From Spirogloea muscicola (taxonomy: Eukaryota; Streptophyta; Zygnematophyceae; Spirogloeales; Spirogloeaceae): 11,784 nt of DNA. Below, piece after piece: positions 1 to 8,240 of the stretch. The notes under the pieces are model-generated. The model had not been told where the DNA came from, ran no database searches, and saw only the letters and a list, made by a program, of their open reading frames with translations. Every line of letters begins with the position of its first letter. The first letter of the stretch is position 1. Both the position numbers and the translations under genes were made by a program. Location: NCBI GenBank assembly GCA_009602725.1, contig WELB01000084.1, positions 288,030 through 299,813 on the forward strand, written 5' to 3'.

Positions 1-1328
1 CCCCCAAAGGCCTCGCCGCCACCCCCCAAAGCCCCCCCCCCAGCCACGGGGCTTCGCCACCCGCCTCCTCCCAAGCCGCCCTGTACCCAGGGTGGCGCGC
101 TCTGCGGAGACCCTCGCCTGGTGGGCGGCGATGGCGTTGCCTTCTGGTTTCACGGCCGGCGCGATGCTGACTTCTGCATCGTATCTGACCGGAACCTGCA
201 CATCAACGCGCACTTTATCGGCAAGCCTGCCGCCGACGGCACGCACGACTTCACCTGGGTCCAGGTCCAGAACGACACTGCCCACTCCAACATTAGCCCA
301 ATGTACCATGTCACTGTGCTGGTAGAGCGGCAGGTGTGCTCGTAAATATCTGCGTTGCCTGACAACTTGGTCGCCAATGATTTGTGCAGGCGCTTGCAGT
401 CCTTTTCGGCAAGCACAAGCTGTACGTGGGCACGCAGCAGGAGGCAAAGTGGCAGCCTAAGCACGATCACCTCGTCTTTGTTCTCGATGGCCAGGTACAA
501 AGTGCACTAACCCCACCACTGCTCTTACAAAGCACAGCGAATGCTCGTCGGCCTTTTCCTCGGTCTGACTCATCTTCAATTTTCCTCTGCTACAGCCCCT
601 GATGGACGTCACACAGTCCAATGCGGCCGGCACGTTCGAGGATGCGGCGTCAGGCGTGAAAATCACCCGGCCAGGCGCCGCCAACTTTGCCACTCTTGAG
701 ATCAAGGACTTGCTCAAGATCAGCTTTGAAGCACGCCCCATTAGCATCACCAACTGGACTGCTGACAGCTGCTTCGTGCACATGGACACTGCCATGGAAT
801 TCGGCCAGCTCTCTGGTGAGTCAGCACAAACTCCTGCTTGCACCACGAACAGCTGCATTGCACTGCCAACACAGAGTGCTGTCTGTCGTAGGAGACAATC
901 CTTGTCCATGCTTCTGGCAGTGTGCAACATCAGAGCCTGCATTCTTCAATCTGTTCTCTGTATCCGTTTCACTTGTGACCTGACTGGAAGCATGGCTATA
1001 TGGTGCCCCTGCAGGCCGTGCTGAGGGCGTGCTTGGCCAGACCTATCAGCGACTGTGGTCGCCACCGGACCAGAAGGAGGGCTCCAACAAGCGGAGCTAC
1101 ATCCTCCACGACGTTGACTCGTACACAACCACCTCTGTCTTCGCCTCAGACTGCGCCGTCAGCACCTTCGAGGGCCTGCCCTATGACATGACCGAAGCAG
1201 CCACCAGCTGGCGCAAGTCCGTCATGGACGATGTGGAGGAGCCCGCCGACGCAGTGACTGGCAGCAGCAATGCGCTGCTGAAGTGCGCCAACGACAAGCT
1301 CAGCGGCGGCCTCAAGTGCATGAAGTGA
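1..1328 (+). CDS. Root_cap-domain (LEA/root cap-related) secreted protein with Pro-rich linker, 5' partial, 4 exons
   Basis: Seen: exons <1-264, 390-494, 596-815 and 1015-1328 join in phase (0, 0, 1) to 300 codons plus a TGA stop at 1326-1328. Introns of 125, 101 and 199 bp all start GT and end CAG/TAG-type AG. The joined protein starts inside a linker rich in Pro and Lys (residues 1-27, repeated PPPK/PPKA units), then enters a domain with CGDPRLVGGDGVAFWFHG, FCIVSDRNLHINAHFIG, DFTWVQ, LFGKHKLYVG, DGQ, CFVHMD, GVLGQTYQ and FASDCAVSTFEG, closing with a Cys-containing tail. Known: this motif order is that of the plant Root_cap family (PF06830), secreted or wall-associated proteins whose biochemical role is not settled. 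Inference: an extracellular matrix or cell-wall protein; the linker resembles algal hydroxyproline-rich wall proteins. Frame 1 is open to the window edge, so signal peptide and start codon lie outside. Family call is strong; function is unknown. Confidence 0.85.
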
Positions 1329-1444
1329 AGGACCGTGACCATGCATGCCTGAGCATCGCCTGCTGCTCCCCACGTTGGTGCTGGTCATCGTGCAGCCGAC
1401 TACATAACGGCAGAAGTCCTTCGAAAACAGTGGAGGCCACAGTG

Positions 1445-1450
1445 AATAAA
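1445..1450 (+). promoter_or_regulatory. Possible polyadenylation hexamer AATAAA downstream of the Root_cap gene
   Basis: AATAAA lies 117 nt after the stop codon, a plausible 3' UTR length. Green algae more often use TGTAA, and I found no TGTAA in the few hundred bases after this gene, so this is a weak candidate only. Confidence 0.3.
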
Positions 1451-2470
1451 GGACTATTGCAGTCTAAACTGGCTATCTCACAATCACAACAATAGCATGC
1501 TGCTGCCATGAGGCTTGCTCAACTCCCAGTACTTGGACCACTCTTGGCAACAAGAAGCAGTCCATCTGTCGATCCCAGAGGGTCGATCTCACTCCTAAAT
1601 AAGCAATTATTTACTGGGCACCTCCTAGTCGCAGTACTGCACACAATAAGCGGGCATAACATGCCCTTCCTTCACCCTCCTCGTTTAGGCACGCCACCAC
1701 CGTCTAATTGAGCGGCTGCACCAATGTGTTTCGGTGCCTGCCCAACCTACTTAAGGTACCTTCCGAGTACCTGGTACCATTCTTTCTGTTACTATTCCTA
1801 AGAGTGCCTCCCACTTTCAATGGGCATCCCCGTGACGGACCTATCAATCCCAGCAATTGCAACGCTTCGACTGCCAGCTGATGAACCTCAATGATTGCAC
1901 CAGGCATATCAGTATCTTATTAGCAGATAGTGCTTACTTGCAGCAGCTTCAAGTAAGCCTAGCGCTTCGATGCTATGAATTTTTGCTTTGCCACAGCTTA
2001 TGGTTGCTCTTATACCGAGTAGGCGAAGGGGGAGACAGCGATCAGGACCTTAATCCCACATGAGAAAGAGGTAGCGAGAGATGGCAAGAACATCATCTGA
2101 TAGAGCAGCTCTTTGCAGGGTCTGAGCAAGAAGTGCCGTGCATCTGTCAACGTGGCAGCACCTCTGCACGGGGAGAAGGTGTATCACAATTGGCCAAGAA
2201 TGTCTATAGGATTCGCTTGGTATAGGCCTGCTCCGTCTTGGCTCGGAGGACAAAAGCTTAGCGCAAACTCAAGGAGAGAAGGAATGTAGAGGTGGTATAA
2301 AAGATTTCACAAAGCAGGATGGCAAGAGTCTTGCCAGGCCACTTCCATATGGCGGAGCTGGGCGGCTGGAAGAATTGCCGTAATGAGGATTTCCAGGACG
2401 CTAGCCAGGTGCCAAGGAGAGGTATTCGCGCCTTGGCTGCTACCTCCACGTTCCGTTAGCGCGAGGCTTT
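1451..2470. other. Intergenic stretch, no gene seen
   Basis: About 1 kb with only short, overlapping open frames and no motif, splice-bounded exon or RNA gene I can support. Small features seen: a hairpin TAAATAA-GCAA-TTATTTA at 1596-1613 (7-bp stem, GNRA-type loop), a direct repeat of GTCGATC at 1568-1574 and 1582-1588, and the 10-bp palindrome AAGGTACCTT at 1753-1762. Confidence 0.6.
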
Positions 2471-2583
2471 TCCGCCCTCTGGTTATTTGATCAGCACTTG
2501 CTGACTAGAGGTTATTGAGCGCCTACTTGCTGAGGTCACGGACACTTGTATTCTGCTCTTCGCACCTTCCAGCCCTTGTTAAA

Positions 2584-2640
2584 CTTGTACATGCCCTTGA
2601 GCTGGCCCCTCTCAGCCATTACCTTACGTTAGAAGAGCTT
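2584..2640 (+). repeat. Dispersed intergenic repeat, copy 1 (full length)
   Basis: These 57 bases align without gaps to 3944-4000 with about 43 identities counted by hand (about 75%). The unit begins CTTGTACAT, contains the hairpin core at 2599-2618 (GCTG...CAGC) and ends GAAGAGCT. About 80 bases upstream is ACTAGAGGTTAT (2504-2515), which recurs exactly near 3669-3680, so the duplicated material may be longer than the unit. No coding capacity is evident. Confidence 0.6.
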
Positions 2641-2880
2641 CCAGGACGAATTCATATACTAAAGTAGGAGACGACCAAGGTGCCCAAGACTTGTGCCGTA
2701 GCGACCAGGAGCGCGGGCAAATTAAGAGGCACGCTGGCGCACCAGAAATCAATGAGCCACCCCATGAAGCGGGCGGCTGTTTTCCCAGGGGGACACCTCC
2801 ATGAAGAAGAGGAGTACGTGCTAGCAATGGCGGTAAAGAAACGGTGAGTCACCAAGCAACTGCTCTCTGTCCATATCTGT

Positions 2881-2900
2881 GGGCTGGCCTCTCCCAGCCA
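2881..2900 (+). repeat. Hairpin core of the intergenic repeat, copy 2
   Basis: This is the best hairpin of the set: GGCTGG (2882-2887), loop CCTCTC (2888-2893), CCAGCC (2894-2899), a perfect 6-bp stem. It differs from the 4222-4241 copy at one of 20 positions. The flanks here do not obviously match the longer unit. Confidence 0.55.
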
Positions 2901-3272
2901 CCTGTCAAACTGGCCCGCTTTCCTCTGTCCAAAACAAGTGAACACGCCCTTGGCTTTCACTTCCTCGCCCTCTTGGCTGTGAGGCTGCCTCTTCCGCATA
3001 GCGTCTCCTTGCACCAACACTCGTCCACTTGTTGAGCTTGCATCCTCGGCGACTGTTACGAGATCCACTGAGGGAGCCACTGCCTCTGCCATGTATCCTC
3101 GAGCATGGCGCCTTGTTAGTCGCCCGGGCCCACCGAATGGTGGGTTGCAGGTTGTGTGGACGGGGCTCATTGTTGAGATGGCCACGGGCAACCCAGAGAG
3201 ACCCGATAAGAGATTGCAGGAAGGAAGGGCCACACGATTGAGGCGGTAAAATGTCATTCACTTTTCCTCGGC

Positions 3273-3605
3273 CAGCCCGCTGCGGGTGCCAAGAGCGATG
3301 GATCATCTCGTGGAGCCTCGGAGCACGACTCGCACCGCCGGGCTGCGCTGCCGTCGAGCCTTCCACTAAATCCAGACAATTCTAGAGCTCCGGGAGAAGT
3401 GGCCGCACGCATGCCTCTAGACTTCTGACTCCGCTATGCGCGGCACCGACCGGAAGCTCCGAGCGAATGTCGCCCAGCATGCATGCCGCTATAAGTGCAG
3501 CGGAGCGGGGTGCACTGACGGCGACCGCGGGCCGTCCGATCAGGGGGTTATCCCCCATCGGGGGGCGCCCTCCGCCAACGATGGCGATCAGCAGATAACC
3601 AACAG
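3273..3605. other. GC-rich patch with several hairpins, possibly an untranslated 5' exon
   Basis: This patch is more GC-rich than the DNA around it. It ends at a good splice-donor match (AG|GTATGT, junction 3605/3606). A plus-strand frame is open from an ATG at 3436 across that junction, but the peptide (about 57 residues) shows no recognisable motif. It contains hairpins at 3536-3561 and 3573-3586. It could be a 5' UTR exon of the gene at 4496 (a pyrimidine-rich acceptor CAG ends at 4462), a structured RNA, or neither. Confidence 0.25.
3536..3561. repeat. Strong hairpin CCGAT-CA-GGGGG-TTAT-CCCCC-ATCGG
   Basis: CCGAT at 3536-3540 pairs with ATCGG at 3557-3561, and GGGGG at 3543-3547 with CCCCC at 3552-3556, giving ten base pairs, a 2-nt bulge (CA) and a TTAT loop. 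A second hairpin, CGCCA-ACGA-TGGCG at 3573-3586, follows 11 nt later. Role unknown. Confidence 0.6.
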
Positions 3606-3620
3606 GTATGTAATATCAGC

Positions 3621-3651
3621 AGCCGCAGTCTTGCCTTACATTGGAAGAGCT
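3621..3651 (+). repeat. Dispersed intergenic repeat, partial copy (3' half)
   Basis: CCTTACATTGGAAGAGCTG (3633-3651) matches the 3' end of the full unit at 2622-2640 with three mismatches in 19. The 5' half and the hairpin core are not recognisable, although AGCCGCAG upstream recalls the CAGCCA arm. ACTAGAGGTTAT follows at about 3669-3680, as also found near copy 1. Confidence 0.45.
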
Positions 3652-3821
3652 GTTCTGCCTCTTTGCCTACTAGAGGTTATCTTGAGGCTCCTCACTCATA
3701 ACTACTGAGTGGTCCATCCTCCCCCCTTCTGACATAGCATCTTCAGGCCCCTTGGTAGCTGCTTAGCGCTATTTAGGCCCCTCCATCATTTGGCCCCTTT
3801 GAACCTTTGTCAAGACTTTTC

Positions 3822-3841
3822 GGCCTGGCTTTTCACAGCCC
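3822..3841 (+). repeat. Diverged hairpin core of the intergenic repeat
   Basis: The 20-mer here matches the core at 4222-4241 at 16 of 20 positions (hand count), with the CACAGCC arm intact and the GGCTGG arm changed. This is the weakest member of the set. Confidence 0.35.
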
Positions 3842-3943
3842 TTGCCCCCATTGGGAGTGCCACTTCTTATTCTATCTTCTCTTATGGAGCGCCCAGTTGC
3901 AGGAGTCATGGAGAACACTCTCGTGCTCTTTGCGCTTGCCGGC

Positions 3944-4000
3944 CTTGTACATTCCGTTGGGCCGGCCTCTCACAGCCACTGCCTCGACTTGGAAGAGCTG
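3944..4000 (+). repeat. Dispersed intergenic repeat, copy 3 (full length)
   Basis: Full-length partner of 2584-2640. The hairpin core is at 3959-3978, and the unit ends with GGAAGAGCTG. Its last bases begin a 12-mer (3991-4002) whose reverse complement recurs at 4176-4187, enclosing a GC-rich block. Confidence 0.6.
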
Positions 4001-4187
4001 TTGCTCTTGCATGTTCGCCCTCCGGCCGGCCCGACGCCGCGGGATGGCGACGCGCACCGCCCCCCCGCCTCGGGCTCCAGCTCCAGCTCGGGCTGCAGCC
4101 CGGCGACGGCGATGGCGACCCGAGCCGCGGGTGCGCCCGGCGAGGCCCCCGGGACGCCCTCCGACCGGCACAAGAAACAGCTCTTCC
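3991..4187. repeat. GC-rich block bounded by 12-bp inverted repeats
   Basis: GGAAGAGCTGTT at 3991-4002 and its exact reverse complement AACAGCTCTTCC at 4176-4187 flank about 173 bp that are strikingly GC-rich compared with the surroundings. Terminal inverted repeats around compositionally foreign DNA can mark a small MITE-like insertion, but I see no clear target-site duplication. Because the left 12-mer belongs to the dispersed repeat, the right one may be just an inverted fragment of that repeat. Confidence 0.35.
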
Positions 4188-4221
4188 CTGCACCAGCCAC
4201 GGCCTTCACTTCATTACTGTT

Positions 4222-4241
4222 GGGCTGGCCTCTCACAGCCA
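4222..4241 (+). repeat. Hairpin core of the intergenic repeat, copy 4
   Basis: GGCTG (4223-4227) pairs with CAGCC (4236-4240) across a loop holding CCTCTC, almost identical to 2881-2900 and to 3959-3978. The following bases diverge from the full unit. Confidence 0.5.
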
Positions 4242-4495
4242 ATGCATCACTCGGTATGAGCCTCACTGTGAGAGAATGCCAGCCCAGAAAGAGACTGAAC
4301 CGAGTCCCAAGGGGCCAGAAAAGCTCTGAAGCACGCAACGACCCGAATGGCCACCGGGTGATCAACATCCCCTGGTGAGCAGCCGCAGGCCAGAGAAGCT
4401 GATTTCCGGGCAGCGAGAGCACAGCCCCCAGTTGGGCGCCCAGCTTCTAGCTTTCCTCGCAGCCTGCTGCCAGGCCGCCGCCACAGGCCGCCGCT

Positions 4496-6839
4496 ATGGC
4501 CTTTGCGCCGAGGCCCGCGGCGGCCTTCTCGCCGCGGCGCAGCGGCCAGGCGGCGCCGCTGCTGGCCAACGCGCGCGTCCTCTGGCTGCGCCCCGCCGCC
4601 GGCGACCCCGTCATGCTGCTCGAGGACCGGGACACCGGCGACGTGCTCATGCCGCTCGTCTACATGAAGGTCCGACGGCATCCAGCGACGCCCCGCTTCC
4701 CAAGGAGCTCCTCGCTGGCCGCCGCTCGCTCGATTGTCCGCGGCTCAGTAGACTGACGGCCACATTGAGCTGTTGACGAGAACCCAAGTGATGACAAGAT
4801 GCCCATCTGCTCTTACTAAAAATGGAGCTCGTGCTGTACTCCTGCGCTCCTGTGCCTTGCTGTGGCTGGCTGCAGAGCGTGTTCGCGGCCAACTACAGCC
4901 GTAAGCTGAGCAGCCTGAAGCACCGCCTGGTGCTCTGCAAGCAGCCGGCTGCCAGCGAGGCGGGCGTCCCAGCTGCAGGGCGCATCAGCAGCAAGGACTT
5001 CCTTTACTGGACGTGGGCGTTTGAGGCCCCGCACGAGGTCAAGGTCCTGGCACGCCAGGCTCTCGGTGACGAGCAAGCGCCGCAAGGCCACCTCCGCCTT
5101 ATCCTGGTTGGCCAAACGGGGATCCACCCGCGCTGCTCGGGACTTCCTCTTTCTCTTGGCACAGCCTCGAGCACGCGCTGAAGACTGTCTCGTCAGCGAC
5201 ACTGTTTCCTAAGTTGTTGATTTCTTGGGTTGATCGAAATAATCCTGTGTTTCAGTAAGTAGCGTACATGTGGCTGCCTAATCTGTAGCTGCTGGCATGT
5301 GCAGCTGCCGATCGTCTACAGTGCCATGGCACAGAAAAAAGCTCTTCGTGACATGCCATTCTTTCACGCACTCCATCATGCCATGCGCGCATCCGCCTAC
5401 TACAGGCTCGTTGAGCTCCTACCGACGTCCGTGCAGGTCTGCTCTTTCTTGCACAGCCTAGTGCAAGCGTACTGCAATATTGAGAGTGTCGCTAGTCAGA
5501 ATGGCTAGTCAGTCGATAGACGAAGACTGATGCACTTTGCCATGTAATTGTGGAGTCCAGGCCGAAGTGGACCTTGCCGACAGAGCGCAAGCAGAGGAGC
5601 AGAGCCTTCTGCTTGGGACTGCACTCTCGCTTGGGCCCCTCCGGACCTGCCGGCAGGGTGCTGAAACGCCTGCAGCACCTCTGGTGGCCTGTGGTCAGAG
5701 TGCTGACTGCACACAGGGCGAGAGAATGACCTTCAGCGGGCCCCATGACCTGGCCAAGACCTTGGATAAATACACGCTGTCCTATGCGCGGGCAGAGGGG
5801 TCTGACCACAACATCAGGTGCAATCCTGAGCGTCAGGCATGGCAAAGCATGCATACCACTGCTATCAAAACCTGCCCAGTTCTATTCAAGTCTCGTGCCT
5901 TTCCAAGACTATGACATTATGCATCAGCGTGCCCGAGTTCAAGAAGCGTGCCTTCCTTGGAATCCGAAGTCGAGCTGAATGCCCAGCCCTCTTCAACCAA
6001 ACCCTCCATCACGCCCCCACCTCTGCCCACTTTGCAGCAAGCATGTTCGGCAGGCCTTCAACGCGATGCCTGCACATGAACACATAAAGTCGCTGCACGT
6101 AAACGAGAAAGAGGAGCATGTGGATGGCCTTGCCACAACTGGGTCTCCTGAGTGCGCCCCTGAGACGCCAGTTCGCTTGTCCAAGCTACCGCTGCCTGTG
6201 TCGGGCATGCCAATGCTGCACGCCTACACAACAAGCACTGCTGCCTCATGTGCGCAGTGGCATCGCAAGAGGCCGAGCTCGCCTGTGCAGGCTACCAACT
6301 GCTATGAGCAAAGATGTTTCATTATGGAGGAGCAGGAAACTGAGAAGGGAGCTGTCGATGTTGACGAAGAATTAAAGATAAAGAGGTACCGGGGCATCGT
6401 CTCACTTCACAGAGAGGTGAGCCATTTGCCTACTGTTAATTGTGGACTATGCAGCTTCTTGCACTTCCATCATTGGCGATTGTGTCATCTGCTCTGTCAA
6501 TCCTGATCTTGCCACTTCGCCACTGGATTAGCATGATCTCGTACTGAAATGCGAAGGCAGACCTCCGATGCTGAGCTTCCCTGGCACATCCGCATTCCGT
6601 ACTTGGAGTTGCACAAGCAGAGCCTGAAGTTGGACTTGCAGAGCCCGGTAGAAGGAACTGCCTGTCTAGGGTCAGTAGCTTACCCACTGTCGCTTTTGCA
6701 GCAGGAGGTGGACGTTGATGAGAGGTTGCAGGCAATGCAGAGAAGGATGCAGCAGCTAGTGAATGGCGCACTATCGGAATTTAGGCTGCTATTCCGCTAT
6801 GCACGTCACAGTAGTAATGCTCACAACCGCCACAACTGA
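4496..6839 (+). CDS. Unrecognised protein of about 444 residues, 7-exon model
   Basis: I do not recognise this gene. A phase-consistent model is exons 4496-4669, 4876-5043, 5305-5436, 5561-5817, 6038-6416, 6561-6647 and 6702-6839, with introns of 206, 261, 124, 220, 144 and 54 bp (all GT-AG); total 1335 nt with a TGA stop. The ATG sits in GCCGCTATGG after an in-frame stop at 4448. Visible features: basic, Ala/Pro-rich N-terminus (1-25); hydrophobic stretch VLMPLVY (about 50-56); aromatic segment DFLYWTWAF (about 101-109); His-rich FFHALHHAM (about 133-141); His-containing AHEHIKSLH after residue 250; charged segment MEEQETEKGAVDVDEELKIKRYRG; C-terminal EVDVDERLQAMQRRMQQL, likely helical. No signal peptide or membrane segment is obvious. 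The 54-bp last intron is in frame without stops and may be retained (about 462 residues). Exon existence is better supported than the exact joins; the second donor (AAG|GTCCTG) is the weakest. Confidence 0.55.
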
Positions 6840-6890
6840 CTTAGAGCCCGACCATCTGTAGACACCAATATATACACAAGGAGAAGTCGG

Positions 6891-6895
6891 TGTAA
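6891..6895 (+). promoter_or_regulatory. TGTAA polyadenylation signal of the gene at 4496-6839
   Basis: TGTAA begins 52 nt after the TGA stop. In green algae this pentamer is the usual polyadenylation signal about 10-20 nt before the cleavage site, so the 3' UTR would be only about 70 nt. A further TGTAA at 7320-7324 could serve a longer transcript. Confidence 0.55.
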
Positions 6896-7982
6896 ATGAT
6901 CCTCGTGTGCGTAAGCAGCAGTAGCAGATCGTACACCATGCGCCTTGCAATTTGTATGTCTCTTGTTACTTCAAGAAAACACTCGTGTGCAACCAGTCTG
7001 CTTGATTGGTATCCGGCGTTCAGCAAAGAAGAAGTTAAGGACAGTGGACATAATGAAACGTGGCCAGCTCTGCCACGAGCTCCATGCAGCATCTCTGCAA
7101 GTCCGACAGACACAACTGAAGGAGGGGTCCCGTTTCGATGTCAGACTTTGATAGAAGTGCTGGAACGGGTCGCACTCCAAGTCAGTGTTCCAAATGCTCG
7201 TACCTTTTGAGACACCAAAGGACAGACCCGATGGACGCCACCAAAAAGGCCCGCTGCGCATTGCACATACAACCCTGATGCTTGGGGCTTTTGTGTTACG
7301 CCTTGGGTGCAGGCCTCGTTGTAATGGCAGGTAGGGCATATTGCACAGCGAACAAGCACCATCGGCTGTGTTAGTGCGCTTAGGTGCAGCCAACTACCTG
7401 GGCTTGGCGAGCACTCACTGCCAACATGAGCTCTCAAAGTTGTGAGTGTCGCAGTTGTGCTTGCAAACTTAGGCTGCAGGCAAATCGCTGCAGGCCAGCG
7501 TTGCATATGCAGGTCCTTCGGGAAGCAGTTGCTGCCATTCCTTGATGAATATGATGCAGCCAGGGCGCAGGCACCAGGCCAAGCATAGACATCATCTCAT
7601 CCATGCACGAGTAGGACATACATGGCCTACATTTGACATCACCTTCACAGACCCAAAACGCGCTCAAATGTAGTTGTCATGAGGCTTGCATGCATAAGGT
7701 GCAGCTGGAGCCTCATAATTAGCAGATGACCTGCTCACTTGGGCATCTATCTACTCTCTTTAAGTTCATGAGTATTCTCGATACTGGCTCATGCATCTCA
7801 ATGCAAGGGCAATAAGACAAGAAGAGTGTCCTTCCTCTTTCATGTAGCCCCCAACTAGGTGAGTCATGAGCATGCAATGTAGCCAGGAGGACAAGTGCAG
7901 TTGTGCAAATCTGTAGCACAGGCAACAATAATTGGCTGAAAGTGCATAGTCAAGGTTCCAAAAAAATGAGTAAAGTTTCACA
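6896..7982. other. Intergenic stretch between convergent genes, no gene seen
   Basis: About 1.1 kb between the two putative 3' ends. Open frames on both strands are short and overlap each other, without recognisable motifs or a supported exon series. I see no tRNA-like or rRNA-like sequence. One hairpin stands out: ATGAGGCT (7679-7686) pairs with AGCCTCAT (7709-7716), an 8-bp perfect stem with a 22-nt loop. Confidence 0.6.
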
Positions 7983-7987
7983 TTACA
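7983..7987 (-). promoter_or_regulatory. TGTAA polyadenylation signal of the DUF639 gene
   Basis: TTACA on the plus strand is TGTAA on the minus strand, 254 nt past the TAA stop of the gene at 8241-11462. This spacing gives a typical algal 3' UTR of about 270 nt. A nearer minus-strand alternative was not seen. Confidence 0.5.
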
Positions 7988-8240
7988 TTCAACTACTCAG
8001 AAGTACCTAAGCTTGTCAAATTTGGGCTCTACAAGTTTCTCATAGATCAAAATTGGAGGACAAGCCGGACTTGGCCCGCCTGCCTTTGAGGGGCAAAGAA
8101 GGTGATCGTTTCGAAGCCTTCCGCAGTGTAATATCCGCGTGTCGCGTGTGGACACCATAAGTATACTCATTAGCACGTGGAACCCAATTGCAAACGAGAC
8201 TGTTCCTCTGTCTATACTTGTCCAGCAAGCTGCGAGCTGC

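Noticed and set aside
265-345. Read-through of the first Root_cap exon to a stop near 345
   Set aside because: The family motif continues directly in the exon at 390 after DFTWVQ, so 265-389 is an intron.
2652-3257. 201-codon minus-strand open frame in the intergenic region
   Set aside because: No recognisable motif, no supporting splice structure, overlaps several other frames and contains a copy of the dispersed repeat. Length is within what chance gives in this composition.
2905-3366. 153-codon minus-strand open frame starting at 3366
   Set aside because: Arg/Gly/Ser-rich translation without motif; overlaps the other minus frame; no splice or polyadenylation support.
3790-4378. Plus-strand open frames of about 150-180 codons over the repeats
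   Set aside because: Three overlapping frames are open at once over the GC-rich block, the translations are Pro/Arg/Ala low complexity, and they run through repeat copies.
5979-6070. C2H2-like zinc finger (CPLC followed by HEH and SLH)
   Set aside because: The CPLC part lies in the pyrimidine-rich tract just before the preferred acceptor at 6037 and is not reached in frame by the upstream exon, so the finger is probably not encoded. The His-rich half does remain in the protein.
6896-7667. Cys-containing minus and plus open frames between the convergent genes
   Set aside because: Frames are short, overlap on both strands and show no motif spacing of a known zinc-binding domain.
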